Part shown: positions 35,430 through 45,476 of the stretch, one piece after another | Numbering within the stretch: position 1 is the stretch's first letter | Layout of the letters: every line of letters begins with the position of its first letter | DNA from: Acidimicrobiia bacterium | GTDB taxonomy: Bacteria > Actinomycetota > Acidimicrobiia > Acidimicrobiales > Bin134 | DNA length: 64,000 nt | Assembly (NCBI GenBank): GCA_009842675.1 | Contig: VYEX01000077.1 | Location: 57,147 to 121,146, forward strand | Reading direction: 5' to 3' | Translations under genes and position numbers: made by a program | The notes under the pieces: model-generated | What the model saw: only the letters and a program-made list of their open reading frames with translations | Told to the model about the DNA's origin: nothing | Databases searched by the model: none

Positions 35430-35435
35430 ACCGTA
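35430..35435 (-). promoter_or_regulatory. Candidate -10 box for leaderless msrB
   Basis: On the minus strand TACGGT ends 7 nt before the msrB ATG. Confidence 0.45.
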
Positions 35436-35529
35436 TCGGATTTCTGAGGCAAACAGGCAGGTTGGACCAGCGGGGTACTTGTGAAATTTGACCGCCGTAA
35501 CTACGCTGATGTCATTCATCGGGGACAAA

Positions 35530-35552
35530 CTGTCACTGGTCGTCTTTAGAGT
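35530..35552 (+). promoter_or_regulatory. PafBC-type (RecA-NDp) promoter of recA
   Basis: CTGTCACTG (35530-35538), exactly 8 nt, then TAGAGT (35547-35552). This matches the mycobacterial LexA-independent DNA-damage promoter TTGTCRGTG-N8-TANNNT at 7 of 9 positions plus a full TANNNT with the exact spacing. The predicted transcript starts near 35559, about 54 nt before the recA GTG. I see no GAAC-N4-GTTC LexA operator in the 190-bp intergenic region. Confidence 0.6.
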
Positions 35553-35612
35553 GTGGCTCGACATTCCCCCTGCAAACTCGCAGCCGTAAAACCCTGACCT
35601 GAAGGAGGAGAT

Positions 35613-36644
35613 GTGGAGCGAGACAAGGCACTAGAGATGGCCCTGGGCCAGATCGAGAAGCAATTCGGCCAAGGCGCCGTAATGAAGATGGGCGAGAAGG
35701 GCGCCATGGCCATAGAGACCACCCCCACCGGGGCGCTGGCCCTCGACTTGGCACTAGGCGTCGGGGGGCTCCCCCGAGGCCGGGTGGTGGAGATCTTCGG
35801 CCCGGAGTCCTCGGGCAAGACCACCTTGGCGCTGCACGCCGTGGCCGAGGCCCAGCGGAACGGGGGGATCTGCGCGTTCGTCGACGCCGAGCACGCCCTC
35901 GATCCGATCTACGCCAAAGCCATCGGCGTGGACGTGGACGAGCTGTTGATCTCACAGCCCGACACTGGCGAGCAGGCCCTGGAGATCACCGACATGTTGA
36001 TCCGCTCGAGTGCGCTCGACGTGATCGTCATCGACTCGGTGGCCGCCCTCACCCCCCGGGCCGAGATCGAGGGGGACATGGGCGACACCCACGTGGGCCT
36101 GCAAGCCCGGCTCATGTCGCAGGCGCTGCGCAAGCTCACCGCCAACTTGAACAAGTCCAAGACGGTGTGCATCTTCATCAACCAACTGCGGGAGAAGATC
36201 GGCGTGATGTTCGGCTCTCCAGAGACCACACCAGGTGGCCGGGCGCTGAAGTTCTACTCGTCGGTCCGCCTCGACATCCGCCGCATCGAGTCCCTCAAGC
36301 AGGGGGTAGACGTAGTCGGCAACCGCACCCGGGTAAAGGTGGTCAAGAACAAGGTGGCCCCGCCGTTCCGGCAGGCCGAGTTCGACATCATGTACTCCAA
36401 GGGCATCAGCCGGGAGGGCTCGCTGCTCGATGTGGGCGTCGACCTGGACATCATCGACAAGTCCGGGGCCTGGTTCACCTACGAGGGCGAGCACCTCGGC
36501 CAGGGCCGGGACAAGGCCAAGGCGTTTCTGGGCGAGCACCCCGAGATCATGGTGGAGATCACCGAGCGGGTGTGGAAGGCGGTGAGCCCTCAGTCTGAGG
36601 AGGAAACCGCCGAAACCGAAGAGCCAGCTGCCCAAACCGGCTAG
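35613..36644 (+). CDS. recA: Recombinase RecA
   Basis: ATP-dependent strand-exchange protein of homologous recombination and SOS induction. 343 residues. Walker A GPESSGKT at 63-70, Walker B-region [12 protein letters not shown], loop L1/L2 region [21 protein letters not shown], and a short acidic C-terminal tail. GTG start behind a strong AAGGAGGAG. recX, which normally follows recA in actinobacteria, is not present; miaB comes next after a 74-bp repeat-rich spacer. Confidence 0.97.
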   Translation: MERDKALEMALGQIEKQFGQGAVMKMGEKGAMAIETTPTGALALDLALGVGGLPRGRVVEIFGPESSGKTTLALHAVAEAQRNGGICAFVDAEHALDPIYAKAIGVDVDELLISQPDTGEQALEITDMLIRSSALDVIVIDSVAALTPRAEIEGDMGDTHVGLQARLMSQALRKLTANLNKSKTVCIFINQLREKIGVMFGSPETTPGGRALKFYSSVRLDIRRIESLKQGVDVVGNRTRVKVVKNKVAPPFRQAEFDIMYSKGISREGSLLDVGVDLDIIDKSGAWFTYEGEHLGQGRDKAKAFLGEHPEIMVEITERVWKAVSPQSEEETAETEEPAAQTG

Positions 36645-36690
36645 GAGGCCCACAAACCGGCCAAAAGGCCCGCAAACCGGTTAGTGGGCC
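36633..36690 (+). repeat. 20-bp tandem repeats and nested inverted repeat after recA
   Basis: CAAACCGG occurs at 36633, 36653 and 36673 with 20-bp spacing; the first copy is the last codons of recA. Superimposed is a hairpin with outer arms GGCCCAC (36647-36653) and GTGGGCC (36684-36690) and an inner GGCC-AAAA-GGCC (36659-36670). It may act as a weak transcription terminator of recA; there is no U-run. Confidence 0.7.
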
Positions 36691-36706
36691 ACTGGAGGCC
36701 GACAGG

Positions 36707-36712
36707 TAGCCT
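36707..36712 (+). promoter_or_regulatory. Candidate -10 box for leaderless miaB
   Basis: TAGCCT ends 6 nt before the miaB GTG (36719), the same hexamer and spacing as at cinA. Confidence 0.5.
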
Positions 36713-36718
36713 GACGGG

Positions 36719-38131
36719 GTGAGCCGCAGCTATTTCATCCGCACCTACGGGTGCCAGATGAACGAGCACGACACCGAGCGCATCGCCGGGCTGTTGGAGG
36801 CCGACGGGATGACTTCGGCCGACGCCATGGAGTCGGCCGACGTCATCGTGCTCAACACCTGCTGCATCCGCGAAAACGCCGACAACAAGCTCTATGGCCA
36901 GCTCGGCCACCTCAAACGGCTCAAGCAGCAGCGCCCCGATATGCAGATCGCGGTGGCTGGCTGTCTGGCCCAGAAGGACCGGGATCTGATCCAGGAGCGG
37001 GCCGACCACGTGGACGTGGTATTCGGCACCCACAACGTTCACCGGGCTGCGGAACTGATCGGAGCTGCGGCCGACGGACCCATCATCGAGATTCTGGAAG
37101 CGGCGGTCGAGGACGACCGCGACAGCTTCCCCTCCGCTTTGCCGGTGCGCCGCGACGCCCCCTACGCGGCGTGGATGACCATCCAGGTGGGCTGCGACAA
37201 CTCGTGCGCCTTCTGCATCGTGCCGGCGGTGCGGGGCGCTGAGATCAGCCGTCCCCTGGAGCTGCTGGTGGACGAGGCCACCGACCTCGTCGAGGGCGGG
37301 GTCACCGAGATCACATTGTTGGGCCAGAACGTGAATTCCTACGGCCGCGATCTCCAGCGGGACCGCCGCCAAGCTGGCGAGAAGGTATCGCTGCGGCCGC
37401 TGTTTGCCGACCTGCTCCGGGCGGTGGGCGCGGTGGACGGCATCGAGCGGATCCGCTTCACCAGCCCCCATCCAAAAGACCTGCGGCCCGAGACCATCGA
37501 GGCCATGGCCGAGGTGCCCGCGGTGTGCGAGCACCTCCACCTCCCCCTGCAATCGGGCAGCGACCGGGTGCTGGCCGCCATGCACCGGGGCTACACCGCC
37601 GAGCGGTATCTCGATCGGCTGCATGCCGCCCGGGAATCGGTCGGCGACCTGGCCGTGTCCACCGACATCATCGTGGGATTTCCCGGCGAGACCGAGGACG
37701 ACTTCGAGCAGACCCTGCTGGTGGCCGCCGAGGCGGAGTACGACTCGGCGTTCACCTTCGTGTTCTCGCCCCGCCCGGGCACCGAGGCGGCTGAGATGGC
37801 CGACCAGTATTGCGATCCCGACGAGGTGCGGGATCGCTTCGAGCGGCTCCGGGCAGTGGTGGAGCGCTCCAGCCGCCGGGGGAATCAGGCCCGGGTCGGT
37901 TGCCGCGAGGAAGTGGTGGTGGAAGGCCCGTCCAAGAAGGACCCGGGCCTGCTCACCGGGCGCACCCGCCAGAACCGCCTGGTGCACTTCCCCTCCTCGC
38001 AGAAGCTGAAGCCGGGAACCTTCGCCAAGGTAGACGTGACCGCGGCGGGCGCCCACCACCTGCGGGGTGAGCTGGCAGAGGTCACCGCGCCTCCCCGGTG
38101 GCGCACCCGGATCCCGGTGGCTGCGCTCTGA
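36719..38131 (+). CDS. miaB: tRNA-2-methylthio-N6-dimethylallyladenosine synthase
   Basis: Radical-SAM methylthiotransferase acting on i6A37 in tRNA. N-terminal MTTase cysteines in RTYGCQMNEHDTERIAGLLE, NTCCIRENADNK and AGCLAQKD. The radical-SAM cluster is in CDNSCAFCIVPAVRG (Cys 159, 163, 166). TRAM domain at the C terminus. 470 residues. Its substrate is made by miaA, whose start it overlaps by 34 nt. Confidence 0.95.
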   Translation: MSRSYFIRTYGCQMNEHDTERIAGLLEADGMTSADAMESADVIVLNTCCIRENADNKLYGQLGHLKRLKQQRPDMQIAVAGCLAQKDRDLIQERADHVDVVFGTHNVHRAAELIGAAADGPIIEILEAAVEDDRDSFPSALPVRRDAPYAAWMTIQVGCDNSCAFCIVPAVRGAEISRPLELLVDEATDLVEGGVTEITLLGQNVNSYGRDLQRDRRQAGEKVSLRPLFADLLRAVGAVDGIERIRFTSPHPKDLRPETIEAMAEVPAVCEHLHLPLQSGSDRVLAAMHRGYTAERYLDRLHAARESVGDLAVSTDIIVGFPGETEDDFEQTLLVAAEAEYDSAFTFVFSPRPGTEAAEMADQYCDPDEVRDRFERLRAVVERSSRRGNQARVGCREEVVVEGPSKKDPGLLTGRTRQNRLVHFPSSQKLKPGTFAKVDVTAAGAHHLRGELAEVTAPPRWRTRIPVAAL

Positions 38132-39081
38132 GCAGTTCCCCGCCCTCCGATGCCGTCGGCGCGCCGGGCGCGCTGGCCATCGTCGGGGTCACCGCCACCG
38201 GCAAATCGACGGTGGCGATGGCCATTGCCCGCCGACTGGGAAATGCCGAGATCATCTCGGTCGACTCCATGCAGGTGTACCGGGAGATGGACATCGGCAC
38301 CGACAAGCCCCCCGTCGCGGTGCGAGCCGAGGTGCCCCACCACCTGATCGACGTGGCCGACCCCTCAGAGGACTTCTCCCTGACCATGTTCCAAGCCGCC
38401 GCCCGCCAGGCCCGGGCTGATATCGCAACCAGAGGCCGCACCGCGGTGCTGGTAGGGGGCACTGGGCTGTACCACCGGGCGGTGATCGACGACCTGGACA
38501 TACCGGGTCGTTTTCCGGAGACGGCGGCGGAATTGGAGGAGGAGCTCGACACCGAGGCTCTGCACCGTCGCTTGGTTGAGCTCGACCCGCTGGCCGCCTC
38601 CCGCATGGAGTCCACCAACCGCCGGCGAATCGTGCGGGCCCTGGAGGTGACGGTGGGCAGCGGCCGGCCGTTCTCCTCCTACGGGCCGGGGTTGGGCGAC
38701 TATCCGCCTTGCGACATCGCTCAGATCGGCCTATCGCTGTCGCGTGCCGAGATCGACCACCGCATCGAACAGCGATACCACCAGCAGATGGAAGCCGGTT
38801 TCCTAGCAGAGGTGGAGGCGCTGGCCCACCGCCAGCCGCCGCTGTCGCGCACCGCATCTCAGGCCCTGGGCTACAAGGAGTTGTTGGGGCATCTCAACGG
38901 TGAGATGTCACTAGACGAGGCGCTGGACTTGGCCATCGCCCGCACTCGGAAGTTCGCCCGCCGCCAAGAGCGCTGGTTTAGGCGCGACCCCCGCATCGTC
39001 TGGCTCAACGCTGATGACGACGTCGAGGCGCTGGTCGACGAAGCGCTCTCCCGCACAGCCCAGCACGAGTCCCCAGGCTGA
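38098..39081 (+). CDS. miaA: tRNA dimethylallyltransferase
   Basis: Prenylates A37 of tRNAs reading U-starting codons. P-loop GVTATGKST, the DSMQVYREMDIGTDKP substrate segment, TGLYHRAVIDDLDIPG, and RRIVRALEV. 327 residues from the GTG at 38098. That start overlaps miaB by 34 nt and the first 20 residues are not conserved, so a later non-standard start (for example CTG 38128) is possible. Confidence 0.93.
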   Translation: MAHPDPGGCALSSSPPSDAVGAPGALAIVGVTATGKSTVAMAIARRLGNAEIISVDSMQVYREMDIGTDKPPVAVRAEVPHHLIDVADPSEDFSLTMFQAAARQARADIATRGRTAVLVGGTGLYHRAVIDDLDIPGRFPETAAELEEELDTEALHRRLVELDPLAASRMESTNRRRIVRALEVTVGSGRPFSSYGPGLGDYPPCDIAQIGLSLSRAEIDHRIEQRYHQQMEAGFLAEVEALAHRQPPLSRTASQALGYKELLGHLNGEMSLDEALDLAIARTRKFARRQERWFRRDPRIVWLNADDDVEALVDEALSRTAQHESPG

Positions 39082-39130
39082 GACCGAAATGGTGCGCGGC
39101 GCAGGGCCCAGAACTTGTCAGACTGGAGCG

Positions 39131-39926
39131 ATGCAGCTGACCAAGCACCACGGCTTGGGAAACGACTTTTTGATCGCCCTGGCCGACGCGCTGCCCGCCG
39201 ACGCCCCGGCGATGGCCGAAGCGGCGTGCCATCGTACCCGCGGCGTGGGCGCCGACGGGCTTATCTTCGGCTTGCCCGGTGATGCCGGCGCGGGCACCGA
39301 CGTCACGATGGTGCTGTTCAACGCCGACGGGTCCCGGGCCGAGATGAGCGGCAACGGCATCCGCTGTTTGGCCCATGCGTTCGTCCAACACGACGACCGC
39401 GGCACCAACCGAGAGCTGTCCATCGGCACCGACGCCGGCATTCGAACCGTGAGCGTTGAATCCACCGCCGATCCCACCGTGGTCCAGGCTCGCGTGGACA
39501 TGGGGCCGATCGGCCCGGGCCCCAATCTGGAAGACGGAGAGGTCGCCCACTACCTCCGCAATTACGGCTTCGCCGACCACTTCTTCACCGCTGACGTGGG
39601 CAATCCCCATCTGGTGGTGGGAGTCAACGATGTGCAGCTGATCGACGTGGCCCGGAACGGATCGGAGCTCTCCCGTTTGGCCGGTGGGATCAACGTGGAA
39701 TTCATCAGCGCCACCTCCGTCGGAATCGACATGCGGGTGTGGGAACGAGGGGTAGGGGTGACCGAGGCGTGCGGGACCGGTGCGTGCGCCGCCGCCCAGG
39801 CAGCCCACCACTGGGGGCTGGTCGGCCCGGTGGTCTCAGTGTCGATGCCCGGCGGCGATGTAGTGGTGAAGCTGGGCGACACCGCCGTGCTGACCGGTCC
39901 ATCCCAATACATCGCGACGGTGGACT

Positions 39927-39934
<8 letters not shown>
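39131..39934 (+). CDS. dapF: Diaminopimelate epimerase
   Basis: Cofactor-independent racemisation of LL- to meso-DAP with two catalytic Cys. TKHHGLGNDFLIAL at the N terminus, then SGNGIRCLAHAF with the first Cys and EACGTGACAAAQAAH with the second. 267 residues. ATG 39131 has a GGAG box. Overlaps hflX by 8 nt. First of five consecutive genes (dapF-hflX-dapC-dapD-dapE), four of them in DAP synthesis. Confidence 0.95.
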
Positions 39935-41221
<1,287 letters not shown>

Positions 41222-41237
<16 letters not shown>

Positions 41238-42370
41238 TGGCAGGCTTCGTTCCCCCTCCCTATCCCTACGACCGTCTCGACGAGCTGCGGGCGGTGGCCG
41301 ACCGCTTCGACGGCCGCTGCGTCGACCTGTCGGTGGGGGCGCCGTCTGACCCGCCTCCCCCGGAGGTGGTGACCGCCCTATCGACCTCCAACGCCGAGCG
41401 AGGCTACCCGGCGTCTGTCGGCTCTCCCGCCTACCGGGAGGCTGCCCTGGGCTGGCTGACCCGCCGATTCGGCATCGACACCGGAGAAACGGCGCTGGCG
41501 GCCTGCGTGGGCACCAAGGAGTTCGTGGCCTCGGTTCCCCACTATCTGCGACTGCGGTACCCAAGCCGCGACACCGTGCTGTTTCCCGCGATCTCCTATC
41601 CCACCTATGCCATGGGTGCGGAACTGGCCGGGTGCCGGGCCGTTCCGGTGGCCGTGGACCACCAGTGGTGTCTCGAACTCGATTCGATAGACCCCGACGA
41701 TGCCGCTCGCGCCCTGTGCCTTTGGGTCAACACTCCGGGCAACCCCGCCGGAGGCCTTGAAGATCTGGCCGCCATCGCCCAGTGGGGCCGGGACCGAGGC
41801 GTTCCGGTGTTCAGCGACGAGTGCTATATCGAGTTCACCTGGGGGGCCGATGCCGGTGCCAGCATTTTGCACCACGGCGCCCAGGGAGTGATGGCGGTCC
41901 ACTCTTTGTCCAAGCGGTCGAACATGGCCGGGATCAGGGCGGGTTTTTTTGCCGGCGACCCCGATCTGGTCGGCTACTTGTCGGAGGTTCGCAAGCACGC
42001 CGGGATGATGGTTCCTGCTCCGGCGCAGGCTGCCGCGGTGGTCGCATTCAACGACGACGCCCATGTCGACGCCCAGAGGGCCGTCTACACCACTCGGCTG
42101 AACCGCCTGCGAGAGCTCTTCTCGACCTATGACGCCGAGGTGGCCCTGCCCGGCGGGGGGCTTTATCTGTGGGCCGCGTCTCCCGACGGAGACGGCTGGG
42201 CGCTGGCCCGCCGGGTGGCCGAGGAAATGGGGGCGCTGGCCAGTCCCGGGGAGTTCTACGGTCCATCGGGCCAAGGCCACATCCGGGTGGCCGCCGTGGC
42301 CCCCGATGCCCGAATCGATCTGCTTGAACAGCGTATGGCCGCCCGGCGCGGCGATACCGTGAGGAAGTGA
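41222..42370 (+). CDS. dapC: Succinyldiaminopimelate aminotransferase, class I/II PLP enzyme
   Basis: Transaminates N-succinyl-2-amino-6-ketopimelate in the succinylase DAP branch. 382 residues of the fold-I aminotransferase family. Seen: YPASVGSPAYREAALGWLTRR, NTPGNPAGG, FSDECYIEF and the PLP-Lys in HSLSKRSNMAGIRAGFFAGD near residue 230. The neighbours dapD and dapE make the assignment strong. ATG 41222 overlaps hflX by 16 nt; GTG 41237, overlapping by one base, is an equally good start. Confidence 0.9.
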
Positions 42371-43203
42371 GCAATAGCATGAGCGATCTGCAAGCCCGGA
42401 TTGAGGCGCTGTGGGCCGACCGGACACCGATCACCGAGGGCGATGGTGAGGCTCGAGCGGCAGTGACCGAGGCCATCGGCCTGCTCGACGCCGGCGAGGC
42501 CCGGGTGGCCGAGGTGAACGGTGACGGCGAGGTGGTGGTGAACCAATGGCTCAAGCAGGCCATCCTGCTGCTGTTCTCCATGGCCGAGATGGAGACCATG
42601 GAGCTGGGCCCGTTTGAGTACGCCGACAAGATCCCCCTCAAGACCGACTATCAGGCCGCCGGTGTCCGAGTGGTGCCCGGGGCGTCGGCCCGCTGGGGAT
42701 CGTTCTTGGACCGGGGCGTGATCATGATGCCCAGCTACGTGAACATTGGCGCCCGAGTGGGGGCCAACACCATGGTCGACACCTGGGCCACCGTGGGATC
42801 GTGCGCTCAGATCGGGGCCAACGTCCACCTGTCGGGCGGCGTGGGGATCGGCGGGGTTTTGGAGCCCCCGCAGGCCGCCCCGGTGATCGTGGGCGACGAC
42901 TGCCTGATCGGCAGCCGCTGCATCGTGGCCGATGGCGCCCGGGTGGGCGACGGCGTGGTGCTGGGGGCTGGCTGCGTGCTCACCGGCTCGATCCCGGTCA
43001 TCGACGCAGCCACCGGCGAGGAATTGGGCCGAGGAGTGGTGCCCGACTGGTGTGTGGCGGTGTCGGCCACCCGGTCTCGCACCTTCGACGGGGGGACGTT
43101 TGGAATGCCATGCGTGCTGGTGATCAAGCATCTGGAGGCCGGCGAGCGCCACGACAAGGCCCAACTGAACGCCGTATTACGCGACCATGGAGCTGCGACC
43201 TAA
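42367..43203 (+). CDS. dapD: Tetrahydrodipicolinate N-succinyltransferase, proteobacterial-type
   Basis: Succinylates tetrahydrodipicolinate with succinyl-CoA. Left-handed beta-helix of hexapeptide repeats, 278 residues. MPSYVNIGARVGANTMVDTW, then ATVGSCAQIGANVHLSGGVG and IGGVLEP closely follow the E. coli enzyme. Most actinobacteria carry a divergent DapD of about 317 residues (Rv1201c type), so the type found here is unusual. GTG 42367 overlaps dapC; ATG 42379 (MSDLQARIE) is an alternative start. Confidence 0.94.
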   Translation: MSNSMSDLQARIEALWADRTPITEGDGEARAAVTEAIGLLDAGEARVAEVNGDGEVVVNQWLKQAILLLFSMAEMETMELGPFEYADKIPLKTDYQAAGVRVVPGASARWGSFLDRGVIMMPSYVNIGARVGANTMVDTWATVGSCAQIGANVHLSGGVGIGGVLEPPQAAPVIVGDDCLIGSRCIVADGARVGDGVVLGAGCVLTGSIPVIDAATGEELGRGVVPDWCVAVSATRSRTFDGGTFGMPCVLVIKHLEAGERHDKAQLNAVLRDHGAAT

Positions 43204-43281
43204 TGGCGCTTTATCCACAGGCTGGCCTCTTCAACAGGCGCGCGGCTTCCCACACGGCGAGAATCGTTACCGGAGTAGGCC

Positions 43282-44346
43282 GTGAGCGCTGATTTGCTGG
43301 CCAAGGCGGCCGAGCTGATCGACGTCGCCTCGGTGTCTTACCACGAGAGCGAAATCGCCGATCTCATTGAGGAGAGGCTGAGCGCCGTGCCCGGCCTCAC
43401 CGTGGACCGTGTGGGCGACAACGTGGTAGCCCGGACCGATTTGAGCCGACCTCTGCGGGTGCTGATCGGCGGCCACAGCGACACCGTGCCTCCCAACGAC
43501 AACGCGGTCGCCCGCATCGAGGGCGACGTGCTGTGGGGCCTGGGAGCCGCCGACATGAAATCAGCGCTGGCGGTGATCCTGGAGCTGGCTGCCGAGGTGG
43601 CCGAGCCGACGGTGGATGTGACGTGGCTGTTCTACGCCCGAGAGGAGGTCCGCGTCGCCGACAGCGGACTGCGGGAGCTGTTCGATGTGCGCCCCGACCT
43701 GCTGGCCGCCGATGTGGCCCTTCTGGGCGAGCCCACCGGGGGAGCGGTGGAGGCCGGATGCCAGGGTTCCATGCGGGCCGTAGTCACGCTGGCCGGCGCC
43801 CGGGCCCACACCGCCCGGCCCTGGATGGGGGTCAATGCCATCCACCGGCTGGGATCGGTGCTCAGGCTGGCCGAGGATTACGAGCCCCGCGAACCGGTGA
43901 TCGACGGCTGCCAGTACCGGGAGTCGCTTCAGGCGGTGGCGGTGGAGGGCGGTGTGGCCGGCAACGTGGTGCCCGACCGGGCCCAGGTAACCCTGGGCTA
44001 TCGCTACGCCCCCGACCGCGGTCCCGCCGAAGCCGAGGACATCCTGCGAGAGATGGTGGCGCCCCTGCTGGGCGACGACGACCGCTTCGAGGTAACCGAG
44101 CACGCGCCGGCTGCCCCGCCGGGGTTGGGCCACCCGGTGCTGCAACGGCTCATCGCCGACAACGAACTGGAGATCAAGGCCAAGCTGGGATGGACCGACG
44201 TGGCCTTTTTTGCCGAGCGGGGCATACCCGCGGCCAACTTCGGGCCGGGGGAATCGACCTTGGCCCACACCGCCGAGGAGCGGGTTGACCGGGCCGCGTT
44301 GGAGGCCTACCACCGCGCCCTGCAAGGGGTACTCACCGCCGGGTGA
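43282..44346 (+). CDS. dapE: Succinyl-diaminopimelate desuccinylase
   Basis: Dinuclear zinc M20 peptidase-family enzyme removing succinate from succinyl-DAP. GGHSDTVPPNDNAVARIEGD with the metal His and Asp, then LWGLGAADMKSALAVILELA, then the catalytic Glu pair in YAREEVRVADSG, and a final metal His in TLAHTAEERV. 354 residues. GTG start with GGAG upstream. A single perfect DnaA-box sequence (43211-43219) lies in the 78-bp gap before it. Confidence 0.93.
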   Translation: MSADLLAKAAELIDVASVSYHESEIADLIEERLSAVPGLTVDRVGDNVVARTDLSRPLRVLIGGHSDTVPPNDNAVARIEGDVLWGLGAADMKSALAVILELAAEVAEPTVDVTWLFYAREEVRVADSGLRELFDVRPDLLAADVALLGEPTGGAVEAGCQGSMRAVVTLAGARAHTARPWMGVNAIHRLGSVLRLAEDYEPREPVIDGCQYRESLQAVAVEGGVAGNVVPDRAQVTLGYRYAPDRGPAEAEDILREMVAPLLGDDDRFEVTEHAPAAPPGLGHPVLQRLIADNELEIKAKLGWTDVAFFAERGIPAANFGPGESTLAHTAEERVDRAALEAYHRALQGVLTAG

Positions 44347-44399
44347 AATACCGGCTTGGAATTTGTAAACGGCCAGCTAAACAGCCATATTCGGGGCAA

Positions 44400-44421
44400 C
44401 TGTCACCCCGGTCTGGACAAT
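44400..44421 (+). promoter_or_regulatory. Possible PafBC-like promoter before a small membrane gene
   Basis: CTGTCACCC (44400-44408), 7 nt, then GACAAT (44416-44421), which ends 6 nt before the ATG at 44428. The preceding 9-mer AACTGTCAC is identical to that in the recA promoter. Spacing and -10 are imperfect, so support is weak. Confidence 0.3.
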
Positions 44422-44427
44422 GGACGC

Positions 44428-44727
44428 ATGGCTTTACCCATGTGCGAACAACCTCCGGTCCGGCCCGCCTTGACCCTGGTATCTGGCTGCCCGACGCCCC
44501 GGCATCGCCCTCCGGCCGTGGCGCGGCTGCCCGCTTCGGTGTACTGGTTTCGAAGAGCGCTGGCTGTATCCGTCCTGTTTCTTGTGCTGTGGGCCAGTTC
44601 TTTCCTGGCTGGCAAGCTCCACTGGTCGCTATCCCCTGAAGGCCCGGCCGCAGGGCTGCCCCAGTCAGAGCCCGCCTACGTGATCGTGGACGACACCGCT
44701 CTGCGGGTCAGCTCCGGCGGCCGATAG
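44428..44727 (+). CDS. Small single-pass membrane protein, unknown
   Basis: 99 residues: about 50 Pro/Arg-rich residues, a membrane helix (RRALAVSVLFLVLWASSFLA), then a 30-residue outside segment ending YVIVDDTALRVSSGG. The layout of a basic N terminus, one helix and a short extracytoplasmic tail near nrdJ recalls actinobacterial YneA/DivS-type division inhibitors. The tail is faintly like a cut LysM motif (YVVxxGDTL). That is a guess. No Shine-Dalgarno; possibly leaderless. Not recognised as a known family. Confidence 0.5.
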   Translation: MALPMCEQPPVRPALTLVSGCPTPRHRPPAVARLPASVYWFRRALAVSVLFLVLWASSFLAGKLHWSLSPEGPAAGLPQSEPAYVIVDDTALRVSSGGR

Positions 44728-44741
44728 CTGCTTGGAGCCGG

Positions 44742-45476
44742 TCAATGGGCGAGGTAGCGCAGAAACAGGGTGTGGTCTTGGGCCAGCACTCGATCCAGGC
44801 GAAGCTGCTGGAGCCGGGCTGGCGCGCCCTTGGCCATCCTCGAGGAGTCGCCGCCGGCCAGCGTCGGCGAGATCGTCCAGCACACTTCGTCCAGAAGCCC
44901 CGCGGCCAACAGCTGCCCGTTGAGAGTGGGCCCGCCTTCGGCCAACACCACAGAGGCGCCCAGCTGTCCGATCCGGGCCATCGCCGTGGTCAGGTCCACC
45001 CGGTCGGTGCCCATGCGATGGACCTCGGCCACCACCTCGGCCTGGGCCAGCCTGTCGGCGGGCGGCTCGGTCACGGTGAACAGCAGCGGCGGCGGGCTGT
45101 CGCCGAAAACCGGGGCGGTGAAGTCCAAGTCCAGCGAGCGGCTCACCACGGCCAAGCGGGGACGGGGCGCCTGGTTGCGGGTGGCTCGGTCAGCGGCCGC
45201 TTCCGGGCTGGACTTGGGCGGCCCGTAGCCCTCGCGCCGCACCGTCTCGGCGGCCACCACCACCACATCGGCCACCGACCGGATGGCCGCGAACACCCGC
45301 CGGTCCACGGGGCTCGACAGGCTTGCCGACACCCCGTCGGCCGACGTGGCGCCGTCGGCCGAGGTGACCATGTTCAGCATCAGCCACGGGCGGTCGGGGT
45401 GCGGGATGCGGCTGTCGGACGCATAGAGCGCGACCGGGTCGACGTCGGAGACGAACCGAGGAAACAGCTGATCCAC
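44742..45476 (-). CDS. RibD C-terminal/DHFR-like reductase domain protein
   Basis: Stand-alone reductase domain as in riboflavin-specific deaminase/reductase RibD and bacterial DHFR-like proteins. 244 residues: RPWLMLNMVTSADGATSADG at the N terminus (NADPH/substrate region), VDRRVFAAIRSVADVVVVAAETVRREGYGP, and VLAEGGPTLNGQLLAAGLLDE near the C terminus. These are the RibD_C signatures. No deaminase domain is attached. It may act in riboflavin synthesis or as a general NADPH reductase. Convergent with the small membrane gene. Confidence 0.85.
   Translation of the reverse strand: MDQLFPRFVSDVDPVALYASDSRIPHPDRPWLMLNMVTSADGATSADGVSASLSSPVDRRVFAAIRSVADVVVVAAETVRREGYGPPKSSPEAAADRATRNQAPRPRLAVVSRSLDLDFTAPVFGDSPPPLLFTVTEPPADRLAQAEVVAEVHRMGTDRVDLTTAMARIGQLGASVVLAEGGPTLNGQLLAAGLLDEVCWTISPTLAGGDSSRMAKGAPARLQQLRLDRVLAQDHTLFLRYLAH

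Noticed and set aside
43211..43219. TTATCCACA, a perfect DnaA box, before dapE
   Set aside because: A single 9-mer of this kind is expected about once by chance in 64 kb on two strands; no cluster, no AT-rich region, no dnaA/dnaN nearby.
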